From assembly GCF_019649055.1 (NCBI RefSeq), contig NW_026570255.1, positions 930,001 through 994,000 of the forward strand: 64,000 bases of DNA. The letters run 5' to 3'. A program made the position numbers and the translations under genes. Below, in pieces: positions 36,624 to 49,466 of this stretch. Under the pieces are notes generated by a model that worked only from the letters and a program-made list of their open reading frames with translations, was not told the DNA's origin and made no database searches. Positions within the stretch are counted from its first letter, which is position 1; each line of letters opens with the position of its first letter. The stretch is from Paramacrobiotus metropolitanus (lineage: Eukaryota > Tardigrada > Eutardigrada > Parachela > Macrobiotidae).

Positions 36624-37475
36624 TCCTGTGCCCACGCGTGCCTAATCCTGTACTGCGCGTAATCTTCTTAGCTTGTCCACTATTGGTTACACCTTCTTAT
36701 TAGGCGAAATTTCCGCTGGAATGAGCCGCTGGAGGAATGACGTTTCAGGACTAATTAGCAGAGGATGGCTGACCGTATTTGTCTAAGTTGTATAAGCTAC
36801 AGTGTATTTTATGTGGTTTTCAACCGGTTTTGTTTGCTGGTGAATAATGAGCATTTATTCAAGTAAGCAAGTTTTTTCTATTTCAACATGCCTTAGCTTT
36901 TCTAATGATGAAAGATCCAGTATTATAAATAAAAATATTTGTGGTATTCCAATAATTATAATAAGTAAACTATTTGCGGTATACAGTACAGTACTCGTAT
37001 TACAGATTTTGGCGAAGGGTTTTGTGGATTCCTCAATTGTGGACAATTTAGTTGCAAATATGCCTTCACAGAGGTTTCTTGAGAGTTAACAACAAAAAAA
37101 AACTCCTTAACAGTTGTGACATGTGTTGTTGTTAATTATAACCTACATGTACAACATAGCAAAGCAAGCATTACGTATGCGATGAATAGTACAGTACGTA
37201 CAAGATTCGCTCGCAACAACTGGTTGTTAGTGGGTAAGGTGACCTTTAACACGATAGAGCCTAACATGCGGGCACTTTTTTACATCCCGATTTAATGCAG
37301 AAATGGTTTGTCGTCTTCGGTAGTGTAATAATTATATTGTTATCCTGATACGAAGGCATACTCCACACACGTCTTGAAATATTCAGTTATCACAAGGAAT
37401 GATGGTAGAAGTAGTATCCTGATACAAAGACTTACTCAACTCATATTTTGAAATATCCGCTAATCATCAGGAACG
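36624..37475. other. Intergenic spacer
   Basis: AT-rich, with ACAGTACAGTACTCG at 36984 and AGTACAGTACG at 37188. Two short words (CTGATAC-AA-G-C-TACTC..GAAATAT) repeat at 37346 and 37420 upstream of the next gene. Confidence 0.35.
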
Positions 37476-38656
37476 ATGGAAGTGGACGCGGAATCGCGGC
37501 CGGAGAGCTCAACTGGCGCACCAAGCAAGGATATTAATACACTAGAACATCCAGCAGTCGATGAAGTCGAAGAATTCAACGGGCATCTAAAACGCCTTCC
37601 ACAAACCAACAACTACACAAAGTATAAGGGATTTTTAATCTATGGCCTCCAGTATCCAACCAATATCTTATCAGGTTATGCTGATCGAGTCAAAGGAGAT
37701 TCATACTATGTGTGTCAACTGCATTACAAGCCGGCGTCGTTTAGTTGTTTTTCCTGCCGCTTGTACAGTGAAAAGGGAACTATTGCCGGAAGTGTTGGTG
37801 TGTTCGAATTCATGCCAGTGCCGAATATGCGGGATTATGAAGAACTGACAAAAGAAATCTGGAAGTGTTATGGCAATGTGGCACCAGTGAAAGTCAAAAT
37901 TATGCGCAGACCCGGCGAATATGAACAAGGCTGCGCCATGCTTGCTTTAGTTCACGCTTACATTTTTGTGGACGAACAGCCTTTCTGGAATGAAATTTAT
38001 AAAAAACAGTTCCGCCCGCACGTATTGAAAAAATGGATGGACGACTGGCGTGATGGAAATATGCATCCTCCCGAGAATTTCGATACCAAAATCGCATTCG
38101 TAAAGCACCCAAATGTTATTCTGCCCATAACGCAAACGGTCATTGACGAAATAGAGGTGCGTACCGTTTTGAGAGTTTATGCCTGCAAGAGGCGTTAAAG
38201 TAACGGATGCTATCGTGCCGGAAACGGCATAGATTTTTAATGAAGCGCAAGATCTAGTTCGAATATTTGACTGTAAATACAAATGTGAAAAGGCAGCTAC
38301 TTGTACTTCGAAAACTAATATGATTTATCAGACGTTTGTTTATTGCACAGGCAAGAGAGAGTATTCCAGATATTTCCACGTCTTCAGGGACAACGCCCAC
38401 TTTAAGGATGCCCAAACACACAAAAACACGAAGGAATGTCGGATCTGCCAAAAAAGGGTCCCAAGGCCGTCGAGGCAGCCAAATTGACAAACGAGACACT
38501 ACTTCCGCGTCAGATACGGAAGCTGAAAGCGTAGATCCTCGTCAAAACGCAAGACACAAATCGCAATCGGAGATCTTTCCGTCCGAAACGAGTATGGAAA
38601 CTGATGACGCAGCTGCTCCGACTAAATCCAGTAAGAATGTGCGGCGTAAAGTGTAA
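37476..38656 (+). CDS. Two-exon gene with degenerate Ulp1-like region
   Basis: Exons 37476-38156 and 38351-38656 join in phase 0, giving 328 residues. Residues about 50-190 recall a Ulp1/SENP (C48) cysteine-protease core. RRPGEYEQGCAMLALVHAYIF aligns by eye with the nucleophile strand-helix of the Helitron protease in this window (QENGVDCGLYSVAFA), followed by an RPHVLKKW helix like RKHLISCF. The presumed catalytic His and Asp positions are not conserved (YYVCQLHYK, FEFMPV), so it may be inactive or only structurally related. The C-terminal exon is basic and Ser/Thr-rich (KHTKTRRN, KKGSQGRRG), suggesting a disordered nuclear tail. Origin from a transposon protease is an inference. Confidence 0.55.
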
Positions 38657-39509
38657 AAGCATACTGATATTCTCATGTAGCCCCACCCCGGTTTCGATTT
38701 CGGTTTCTTTGTGCTTTCTGATAAGGATCCAGTAATGAATGCAATTTAGGCTGACTGATTGTACGTTTCGGATTTCAATAACAGATAAGCGTTGTTCGTG
38801 AAGAAACTTATTCCCTGATAAGTGCTAACGGTTTTGTACCGCAACATCAAGGTCGCATTGTATGACCGCTTTAACTGAACTTCAATTCGCGGCAGAACAG
38901 GCAGCCGGTTCCCGGCTAAAGCGACAGGATAGCCTACATCAGGAAACTACGTCAATAATATTTTTGAAAAAAATTCCCAGGGCAGAAAGTAGAAAATTGT
39001 TTTGAAACAAAAGGTCCAAATAGACTGCTTCGCGACTTGCGAATCCTATTTTCCAAGTGTTACAAAGAGATCGGTTTGAACTCCACCGCGGGTTGGTTTT
39101 GCTACGCGTCCACATTACACCCTTGACTATTAGGCAGCTCGTTCGGAAACTTGGTCCAGCGGTCAGCAGTTCTTGGTTGCGTTTTATGGCCCAGCGAAGA
39201 CAGGAAGCCGCTTAATTTAATTTGTTCACGACAACGACTCATTTTTGCAACTGTTTTTATTTGTTTTCCAATTTTCATTGGGATCGCGCCACACGTATTG
39301 TAATTTGAAGGCTTTCTAGTTGCACCGGCAAATGCCGTAGCGGATTTGTGGGGTTTTTCGCTCCAGTTAATTGCTTTTGAAGTTAAATCGTTTGCTTCTG
39401 TAATGTAAAACAAACCGAAACCGGAAAGACGTAGACAGTCTTCTTGGTTAAACCCTATCCAGTTTTTACGGAGAAAACGTTCCATAATGGGTGATAAATT
39501 TACAACCTA
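38657..39509. other. Intergenic spacer with unassigned minus frame
   Basis: A 127-codon minus-strand frame at 39102-39485 is open but shows no recognisable domain and has no neighbour that would splice to it. It may be chance. Nothing else is seen. Confidence 0.3.
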
Positions 39510-39557
39510 GTGTCAAATTTGTTAGAAGGAAAACCTGGATTTACTAATCCTAAAACT

Positions 39558-41606
39558 ATGGAAATCGGAAAAATTGTGAACGATCTACTCCTTAAAAGCC
39601 AAAAGTTTGGGAGAATTCCGAAATTTCTTGCTAATATGGCGTTTCGACCAGATAAAAGTTTCAGCGACGAGTCTGACGACTTGATACTATTCAAACGCAA
39701 GGAATATGCATTTCTCTTGGAGGAATTAACTGGTGTCCTAAACCAGAATGGGGCACGTTTCCCGAAGCATCGCCTGTATTATTACGTGTCTGGCCCACCT
39801 GGTACAGGCAAATCCTGTGCAGCTTTAAGTTTTGCGATATGCGCGGCAAGTGGTAAGGCAGTTAACAACCTTAATGATGACACAAAGCTCGTGAGATTAG
39901 ACGCGCAGTGGGCCGTGCGCTGGATCAAATTGCCCGACAATTCCCACAGCCTGGGAACCTGCATTAATTTCTCGAATGACGGGGAACAGTTAAAAACTAC
40001 TATAGAAGAATTCAAAGGTTGTGGCGAGGGTGTTGTCACAGAACTTCTGTCAGACATTGACGACCAAGAACGGCGCGTGGTATTTATTGATGGGTACAGG
40101 CAGGAGGAATTTATAAAAGATTTGGAGGTACGATTTAAGAACTGGAGGAAAGCTGATTCGCTGTTAACGGGAGGAAACGTAGCAGACTTGAAAAAAAAAC
40201 GTAGGTTGATATTTATTTCCTCAATGGACGCAAAATCGCCATCCGACGGTAACAAGGGTTGTAAAGTGACACATTGTTCATGGACGACAGCGGAGTTTAC
40301 TGCCGCCGTGATGAACGATGAATTTTATAATTCCGTTCGAGAAACCTTTGAAGAAGATTACCTGGATGATCTGGACATCGGAGAAACTTTGAAACAAATT
40401 GAAATGCCCAAAACAGCCCAAAAGCAACCAAATACAGAACAAGACGAGATAATGCCACCGACCGCCGAACTGGACGAGATAACGCCACTGACCGCGGAAC
40501 AGGACGAGATGACGGCGGAACAGAACGAGAAAAAGCCACTGACCGTACAAGAGGCCAAGAAGTTGCTTATTAAAAAAAAGACTGGCGTAGCAGGCAGCTC
40601 CGCCCGTTACATGTTCTTTTACAATCTGCAAGAAATCAGAGACGACATTAACAGCGCGTTTGAAGATGATGAACTGGTAAAAGACAAAACGAAGACGAGT
40701 AAATTGTATGGACGGGAGCGCGAAAGCCTTGATGAAACTTTTAGCGTATACCTAAGCAGATATGTAATAAACAAATTTAACCAGATGGGGAAACCAGAAG
40801 CTGTTAAAAAAGAATGGAATAAAACTGTGTTCAACAAACGTGCAGCGTTCCATGGGAATTATTTTGAACGGTTTATCTTCGCTATAACTCGCCACGGAAT
40901 ATCAACTGGGGACGATGTGACACGCTCGACTACGTTTAGCATCAAAGCCTATAAAGGATCCCCAATATTCCCATAACTAGGACTCCCAACTTGGCGGTGC
41001 AATAATCATCTGAGTTTCGTTTTCACAACCTTAAATAGCGAAGATAACAAACGGAACCTCAAGGAAATAACAAACAGAGGGAAAACCGAATTCTGGATAT
41101 TTCCGGAATCGGAATATCAGCCAGCGTTCGATGCTATTTACGTAAATCTCAATAACGGTGGAAAAGTTACCTTCGTTCAGATTACCGTGAAACAGAGAAA
41201 AGAATCGTGTGACACGGAAAAATTACAAGAATATCTTTACCGGTTATGCGATGAAGTGGAGCTCTTTGGGAAAAAACCTGGCGGGAAGGGGCGCTCTACC
41301 AGAAACAGGCCTCGCAACCTGGTAAAAGGGCCTAACGATGTGGAATTTTGTTATTTGATTCCACACGAGCACCCGAATTTCACGTTTTCTGAGCCCAAGA
41401 AAGTAATCGTCCATTTGCCCGGATGGCCTGGGACAGAGGTACCAGAAAAGGGAAAAAATAAGAATTCACTACTACAGATTCGACACCCACCAGTTTATGA
41501 ACTAGTGGACTGGAATTATGGTAAGTTGGTCTGAATCCTTTGATTTTCACTGTAAGATGTAAAACTGCCGCGGTAGTGAATATTTCTTTCAGAAAAAGCT
41601 ACCTAG
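39558..41606 (+). pseudogene. Crinkler/RHS-type NTPase-nuclease gene with one stop
   Basis: The layout is that of eukaryotic CRN/RHS effectors: a P-loop NTPase followed by a PD-(D/E)XK nuclease. Met 39558 is the first ATG; the frame is open from 39510. Walker A GPPGTGKS lies near residue 79 and a Walker-B-like VVFIDG near 174. An acidic linker carries imperfect TAEQDE repeats (40430-40560), then helical FHGNYFERF/ITRHG. A TAA at 40974-40976 interrupts the frame, which then continues in the same phase for about 181 codons: PAFDA and FVQITVK fit the Asp and (Q/E)xxxK of the nuclease. A donor at 41521 and acceptor at 41592 add a four-codon last exon. The stop falls in a poorly conserved spacer. 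Nonsense mutation, readthrough, assembly error or two separate proteins are all possible. Confidence 0.7.
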
Positions 41607-44600
41607 ACCACCGCGACACCACGTTACGCTCTTTTCCGACTTCTTAAAACTTTTGAATAACACGGCACTGCCCCTGTTGCTTTTGTTGATAGGGAAGTTT
41701 TCGAGTCCTGCATATAGACGTTCGGTTAACTCTGCATTTCAAACAACGTACTGTGTGAAGCGAGGTATCATGCGATTTTAAATATTTCTTTATCAACGCA
41801 CTGGATGCAGTTTATTATTTGCTTAACTGGTGAAATTGTCCGGAGCGCAGTGAAGGTTGTTCCCTAGTTGTATATAATACCAATACCTAAACGACGTCTT
41901 TGCCGAAATTCCTTTGTGGCGTATTTTCTGTCGAAATTGTGGGCATCATCAGTGGTACTGATGTTTCCCTAAAAAATAAGCCGGCAGTGTCAAGTCTCCA
42001 GCCACTACCATGATGAGCCTGCGCTCCGGTCTGCCAGTACCCAGTTTGGTGCGTTTTCCTATTAGGAAAGTGTTACACAAACTGGGGTTGTATGACGGCC
42101 GCAGTATTACGTAACTCATAAGCAGAAGCGGTCAACCGATTCCGTATGCATGTACATAGAGCGGTGCATACAGCATTCCCGGCTGCAAAAAAATATAAAA
42201 GTTATTGGAGTGGAATAGCATAACGTGGTGCGCACACTCTGAACGTGTCAGGACAAAACCGGAAGCCACATCCTATTAACGCCGTTTTTCTAGATTTGGG
42301 AAAAAACCAATAAAGGAAAATGTCATAAGAAACAACTTATTTTTTTGCCATCGCTATAAAAGAGATTTCAGCACTGAAGCAGGCGCAAGGTACGTGATAA
42401 TTACACCCTGCTGCAGATGACGTACAGGTAACGATTAGCAAACTTTTGCCATTATTTCTCCCGGCCGTTACGATAATAATGCTTACAAAACCTACATTTG
42501 GCAAGCTGTGATGGTATATTTTAGGTTGATGCGAATGGCCCCGGTGAGTCGGAAAGAGCACTGTGCGCGAATACCTTTGTGAGGTTCTGAGTTCCATTAT
42601 TTTCTGAATGTAGATACTTTGAGTTTTTGAAACACAGCATTTTGTACAACTAATTCTTTTCTTATCCTTCGACAAGCAATGCAAAGAACCTGACCTTAGT
42701 TTTCTCCACTAAACTTGTACTACTTCCTACTAGAAAGGTGTCGAAATTTGTTGCAAAAAAACCGACGATGAAACCAACCCGTAAAACCTTGACTGCATGC
42801 AACGGCATAGTTAGTGAACCTGAATGATGGAGCGTAGATGTAAGCCTGATGAACCCTGATTTAAACCCAACTTTTCGTTTCGCGCTACTATTCGGTTAGT
42901 TATCAAGTCCCAACGATCGTTGCTGTCGTAGACTTCCCGGTCCTCAGACTGGCGTTTTTTCTGCTCACTGCTGCACTCGTGTGACTACTGAGATGGACGT
43001 CCGTGGGACTACGCCAATTCCTAATGGTCAATTCGCCTTGCTGACTCGTAGACAAATCGCTGAATTTCAGGGCTTTAATCGTTAGTCAGCTGTGAATTGG
43101 TCCAAATATGTGGAGATTTTCTGAGACTCGTCAGTCTACCGCACATGAGCAACCCATATACTTACTTAATTGACTGCACATCAGAAACGATGCACTGTGC
43201 AGCTAGCAAATACGATGCGGCACTTCTTTACGTTTATTTAATGTGTAGGGTACTCCAGGTACCCGTTTGCCTGTACAGATACTAGCGCCTTGATGGCACA
43301 GATTACAAGATTTGGTTGTTGATCTTCCCGCAGTTCAGAATGGACGAACAAAGAAAACAACTTTATCGGTGCCTTGTTGAAAATTGGTCATAGACTTGTA
43401 CGAGTCCAGTAAAGTGACCACGGTCTTTCCCTACACCAGCGCCAGCTATCCGGAGAACGGCCTTCCGTTTGTTAAACTTGAACATCCTGTCAACATTACC
43501 CGTTACTGCAAATCTTGGACAACGATTACGTAAATCTTGGATAAAAATTATGTAGACACAAATATTATTAATTTTAATATTTTATCATAAAATCACTGCA
43601 CAGGCGACCCTTCAGAGTATCGCTGTCAGATCTCTCGACTTATGAAACGTTCCTTGTTGTGTGTCGGGTTCCGGTGAATTTAGCTTCAGTTAAATCATTC
43701 AACTGACCTTTCAATAAGTCTGCTGGGTGGTAATTATTATCGCGAAAAAGTCCTCGATAAAGAATGGCGAAACGCGGAAAAATCGTCTATTAAGGAGGGT
43801 GAAAAGAAGAAAGCCTCCTCGATGGTCGATGGTGAAAAAAGAAAAAATTCTCCACACAACATGACGAAAGAGGAAAAAATCATCGGTTAAAACTGTGAGA
43901 GAAGAAGAAACCTCGCCGCAAAACATGGGCTTTCGAGTGCAAGGCTTCGCGCAGACCTGATCCCGCTCGATTGATACTTAAGTAATGCAATTCATAAGCG
44001 CGTTAGCAGGTTGAACAGAAACGAAGTTTGTTGTTGTTGTTTGTTGCATAAGTACAACCCAGCGTAGCGTTCTGTACAGTGTATTTAATGAAGTTTGTCG
44101 GTGTGTAGGTTGTTACAGTATTTACGTTGGGTTGGTTCCCAAGGAAACCGGTGCTTTCGAAATTAACGGGGACGTGACGCGACATTAAAAATAATGTAAA
44201 TGGCATGCAGGCGTATCGCATTTATAGCAGTAATGAAAATAATATTGCTCTAATGGCAGTGCTTAATTGATTACATAAAAAAGGGACGCTGCACGAACTA
44301 ATTAACGTACAGTAGAGATATTATGCCTCGGCCCTTCCTTTAATTCGTCCATGTTTTTATGCAAGAAGTCATGTTTTTATGCAAGAAGTGTTCACGAGAG
44401 ATTTCAGAGCCGTCTACATCACTGGATTATCATACGGATTTACTGTTTTAATTGCATTCAGTTCTTGCTTCTTTTGGGTAATCCATGACAAATCGTCGTT
44501 TGCTGTAATGAACCGCAAAGGAGAGCAACGTAAACAAACGGCGACCAATATTGTTATTTTTAAACCGAGGCATTGCCAGTTATCTTTATTTTACTGTGGT

Positions 44601-45270
44601 TGATTTGCAGCATGTACTACCGATCCCATGCTCGTTTTTATTGCTGCGGCAAATTCCGCCGCGTTAAACCGCAAAAAGGTCTGGACACCGCCCACGATGA
44701 AATGCGACACCCTGTGGCGAATCTTTGTACACACCAGCACTAAACGATGTGATGGAATTAATAGGATATTTGATAAATCATTTAAAACAATTATTAAGGT
44801 AGAATAATAATATGATGCCTGTTTATCGTATAAAATACTTCATAGCATATCATACTAATCTAAAGTTATTCGAAGATCGAGAATCTGGAGGAGCATACCG
44901 CGCAGCGCTTCCTCTTCCTGACTTCCAATGGACTGAAGCGCACTGAGAATCCAGCTGCGCATTTAGTTTCTGCGGCATAACTGCAAAATACGCACCACAT
45001 CTGCAAGGGATAACACGATTGGCTGAACGAGTTTGAGCCACAATCGCGGACCGGAAGTCTCAGTAGGTAATTTATTTATAATCTGATTGGTTCCCGCGCC
45101 CATCTATTTCGACCAGCCAAACGGACATGGTACAGTGCCGAGTATTCGCCTTTGAACGTTCAAGGCCATCACTGCGAGATACCCCTTCACTGAATTTATC
45201 ATTTCGATTTTTTATTCCGCTTTTTATATTATTACTAAGTCGTTAAGGTGCATTTTGTTTTTCCCCAAAG
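41607..45270. other. Long intergenic region
   Basis: About 3.7 kb without a supported gene. A 43-codon plus frame at 44611 (MYYRSHARFYCC) and a 71-codon minus frame at 43711 lack support. Direct repeats of TCATGTTTTTATGCAAGAAG lie side by side at about 44350-44388. A GTCAGTCTGAG-type hairpin may be present near 42940. Confidence 0.35.
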
Positions 45271-46445
45271 GTCACCTGCAAGAGGTCTGTTCGCTGGAGA
45301 TCGCACACAACGTGCGGAAGACGATCGAGAATCTGGCGCATCTGGCGGATTGCCGCTCCCTGGAGATCCTGGAAATCCCCAACTTCCGCCCGGAGGATCC
45401 GCGGATTGTAGATATTCTCGCGATTATGCCAAGTCAAATCTGCTGCATCATTGCGCTGAACCATCTGGACATGAACATGGTGTTCCCTACAAATCGCGCA
45501 TGTGCAGAGGCACTGCCCTTAATGCTGGACACAAATTCTCTTCAGTTTTATTAGTTTTTTTGTAATAGGCTTTTCTTTACACAGGCTTATCATACACGTA
45601 TTAAAACAAAAACAAAATAAAAAAAATAATAAGGAAAAATAGCGAATACCTAATACGATTACAAATTATTGAACATAAATATGCAATCGATAGTACAGTT
45701 AATAAGAATATGGAATAAACTGAAAGTAAAATACACAGTCAATAAACCAATTATAAAATGTTAAGATAATAAAAATAAAACACAACAAAATTGAATGGAA
45801 GCAGCTATACAAGTCTGTCTGGTGTTCCTTTTTGACAGGCATCGTGGTGGAGCAGAAGCGGAGCTGGCGTTCTGCCTGGAGCAAAAATCACAAAGAAACG
45901 TTTAAAGAGAGCGTTCAAAGTAAACAGGAGCTGTACAAAACAGACACAGTATTGTACAAAGAAATTAGTCTCATGTTTTTCAGATCTATTGGCACTGCGC
46001 ATCAACGCCCAAACTTGCAAAAGCCTCATGGAGGACATTGTTAGCCCGATCGAGCGACCCGAACAATATGTAACGCCTTTTCCTTAGCATAAATTTTATC
46101 ATTGCAGCATTACTATCTTTGCGGACATTTGTATGTTTGCAGCGCGGGATCCAGCATTTTTCCGTGCAGTGTAACGAAGAAGTTACCCCACAACGTCATA
46201 GCGAAGAGGCCAGTGACGTTCCGGCTTACGGCGCAGATGAGCGGCAGTCCGAAGGGATATTTGCCGGCGACAGTCCAAGCGATGCAGTACAACTAACCAA
46301 GAAGTTAGCGTGGATGCCGAGCACCATGCAGACCAATAACAGCGACCATCCGCCGTCGCTATCGGCAGGCGACAACGCAAACAGCGACAACTCGCTCCAC
46401 GCACTGTTAAGCGGGACTAATCGACAACTACCGCGCACGGGATGA
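45271..46445 (+). CDS. Unrecognised multi-exon gene, 3' exons
   Basis: Three probable exons: 45271 to about 45501, 45984-46068 and 46143-46445. The second junction is clean and in phase 0 (donor TAT|GTAACG, acceptor TTTGCAG). The first donor is weak (T|GTGCAG). The first exon reads HLQEVCSLEIAHNVRKTIENL.., leucine-rich and helical. The second reads LLALRINAQTCKSLMEDIV. The third is acidic and Ser/Asp-rich (disordered) to a stop at 46445. No domain is recognised. The acceptor before 45271 (TTTTCCCCAAAG) implies at least one upstream exon, not found. Confidence 0.45.
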
Positions 46446-48480
46446 CCTTCAATTGAAGTCGTTGAGTCGTACGATTACTGAAGCGCAGCAATTCGAAGAC
46501 ACACGCAAGCGGACGTTTATGCACTGGTTTCTTTAGAAAAGGCCATGGTTCCTAAATATCGTTTCATCAGGAGAGCCGTTTACAAGGATTACATGATTGC
46601 GTTAGGAAATTAGTGAAGCTGTTTTTCTTTGCACTTTATGCATTATTGTAGCCGGTGCCGTTCGCGGTCTGTTTTGCGGTAAAGTATGCGATTGCTCATA
46701 TGGAAAGCGATCAAACGTTGCAACTGCCTGCACCCCGAAATACATTTCAGGATATACAAAAGTAAGCAGAAATAACGTAGTGACAACTTGAAATTATGGT
46801 CGTATTGATAAATCCAAGAAATATACTCAGAAGTATTTCTCTCAGAACGGTAAAAACTTGCTGCGCGTAATTTGCCGCTGTAATCCGCCATATCGTTGAC
46901 GGAAATTCGTCGACCGTCACTAATGGTAAGTCGAACAGACAAAATGCTGAGCCGTCACAAATTAAGAAGTCACGATGCCGACGCAATGCCTTTGGGGTGC
47001 CTTTGACCTGTGACATAAAAGGTGGCGCCAAGCGGTGCGGAACTACATAAACGTGACCATACGTAAATTATACGCGCAAGGCGCAACAGCCGTTACCCCT
47101 GTTTGCACAGAAAATAGTACGAAGCCTTGTAAACCGGACGTTCCAAAAGTCTGCTTCCCTTCTGAACATGGAACATAATTGGACTCTTAACTTTTTGGCA
47201 TACAAATACATCGGCATACAAATTTTGAAAGAGAGGCGTCCAAAATTATTTGTGAGCGATGTCAGGAAGAGATTGGTTTAAAATTTCGTCCGGGCGAAAA
47301 TAAAAGATTTCTTACATGTACACGAGTTTTGTACCATGTACCGGGCCACTTTCCTTAAGTTGTACCTTTTATACTAGTGGAACAAGCAATAATTTTAATA
47401 AAATGAAAATATTCGGTTTATAACAAGCGTTTGGCTGATTATTATTTCTTCCGGAATTTTAAAGACGCAGTTATTGCGAAAGACTTAGTGCATTGTTGCA
47501 CGAAATTATTACAGTGTAATCGACTGAATCGAGGCGAAGGCCTTCTGTGTTCAAGAAAACAGGGCTTTCTGTCACGTCGATCACGCACAGATAAATTATA
47601 GCGCAATCGTTGTCGTCCAGAACCACTTCGTAAACTACCATCAACATTATACTCTGTTTGCTCCTTTTGCGCTACCTTCCATTTAGCACTATAGTGCACT
47701 ATAGCACTAAGGTAGTGCACTATAGTGCACTGCCTTTTCGGCACTCCCTATTTCATTCGGTAATTTACCTTTGACACTACCACTTGTTCGGTGTCCTAGC
47801 ACTGATTTTTTCGCTCATCATGACGCAGAAGATTCAAAGTAATAGCTGGTTCGATCTCCAATCCACCCCATGTTTCATGGGGGAAAGGCCGGCCTACTGT
47901 AGATAAGCCGATTTATTATTTACGCAGGCGGACATAGTAAGTGTACGTAAAGTACTGAAAATAAAGTGCTGCATATAAAAAACTTAAAGAAAGTACTTAT
48001 TGTATACTACTGTAAATACCTATATAACTTATGCTGACCATTCCGTACAGTACACTACCTTTCCTCAATGGAGGGCTGGATTGCCCCTGCGTCAATGATT
48101 ACGCCCCACTGGAAGTGCGGTACAAATTACACTAACTAACTAGCTTAAATAATTTATTTTATTTTATTATTTATTATTTAATTTTTATTTATTATTATTT
48201 TACTTAATTTATTTACTGTGTTTATTTTATTTCATTGTGACTTGTTGTGTGCTACGGCCTACGAGTCATGACTTGGCCGTGCGCCTCGAATGTTTGGGAG
48301 CACCCATTTCACCTTGGCTTTTTATGGTAGTCTCGAAGTCACAATATTTTTTATTATCCTTAATTTTGTTGCGGTAATTTTTCTTTGTCATTACAAATTT
48401 CCCAGCAGTTTCGAATTTCTCGTTGCGTATTCCTAATGTACTTACTTAACAAGGATTATTATGAATGAAATGTTACTGTA
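46446..48480. other. Intergenic region
   Basis: No supported gene. A perfect short repeat of CACTATAGTGCACTA words occurs at 47690-47735. AT-rich TTATTTATT runs occur at 48150-48235. A minus frame at 46643-46942 has no further support. Confidence 0.4.
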
Positions 48481-49075
48481 CAAGCTGAGCGCGGATGAAT
48501 ATTGGCTTACGACTATTTAAAATTACGTCATATCTTGGATTACGTCGTCATGTGTTGGATTGCGGTGCAAAGTCATAATGGCAGAGCCAGACAGCTATTT
48601 ATTCAGGATGGTTGCCTGCAGTGAGAATCGTGAAGTATTGCCCTTTTGTCCCTTAAGTTTTTTGGTTCATCGCTCAGCTGCTAAGTTTCTACTTATTCTA
48701 CTGAATTCTACTGAATCTGAGAAGCTAATGTAGTGGCTTATCAGTGGGCGAAGTGATTTGTTAACTGTTCACTCACCCAGGGAGCACAAGAAACACAGAG
48801 GCGAAGCCAAAAATTTTTCTGGTTCAAATTTATCATGCCCGTGGCAACAGAGCTGCCCATGTTAGCCCTATGGCATCCATGGTAACAAGCTTTCCAGTGA
48901 CCGCTGGGCCTACCGCGACCGCGATGGCGAAAGGTCAAGAGTCTAAGAACACTCCCCGCACTGGGAGGATTCTTGTGCAATTTGAAGCAGAAAAATCGAT
49001 TGAGTAGAAGCGGAGATCACGCGTTACAATCAGGAGAGGCCGAAGGTCTGCAAGAGATGTTTAGTATTCATATAA
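48481..49075 (+). repeat. Repeat U, long divergent copy
   Basis: It starts CAAGCTGAGCGCGGATGAAT and ends AGTATTCATATAA. It keeps the nested palindrome (CAAGAAACACAGAGGCGAAGCC at 48786) and the GGCATCCATGGTAACAAGCTT block. It abuts the 3' end of the autonomous Helitron at 49076. Confidence 0.7.
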
Positions 49076-49101
49076 CCAGTTTACGGGATCTACATCCGTA
49101 C
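49076..49101 (-). other. Helitron 3' terminus with hairpin
   Basis: On the minus strand, TACGG, nine loop bases, CCGTA, then AACTGG. The same hairpin with a changed loop is found at 14884 and 15529. In rolling-circle elements such a hairpin marks the end of strand transfer. Confidence 0.75.
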
Positions 49102-49466
49102 GTATTATCGCGGCGTACTTCAATTTCGAAAGTTAAATGTACACACGTCTATTATTCTTCCGGCTAAAACACAGTACAGTAAAGAAAACGTTTAGCTATC
49201 TCATCGGCATGTATGCTGAAATGTTATCGGATCGGCAATTCCGCAGTTATTTTAGATGCTAAGAAAGCTATAATTATTAATAGAATAGATGTGAAAAAAT
49301 GAGATTATTCTTCCGGCTTGGACACAGTATATTAAAAAAAGGCACAGTTATCGGATCGGCGTTTATGCTGAAATTAGTGGTAATAATATGAGGAGGTTGT
49401 GTAGCTTTCTGAAAATTCGGTATCGGTTTCCTGATTTAGTTCGTGTACGTAAAATCATATATGGTA

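Noticed and set aside
40917-40980. A 64-base intron that would remove the stop in the CRN-like gene
   Set aside because: The GT at 40917 and AG at 40980 exist, but removing 64 bases shifts the frame and leads to a stop (TGA) within about 11 codons.
47845-47880. tRNA-like GGTTCGATCTCC box
   Set aside because: No matching acceptor stem, anticodon stem or A box could be placed around it.
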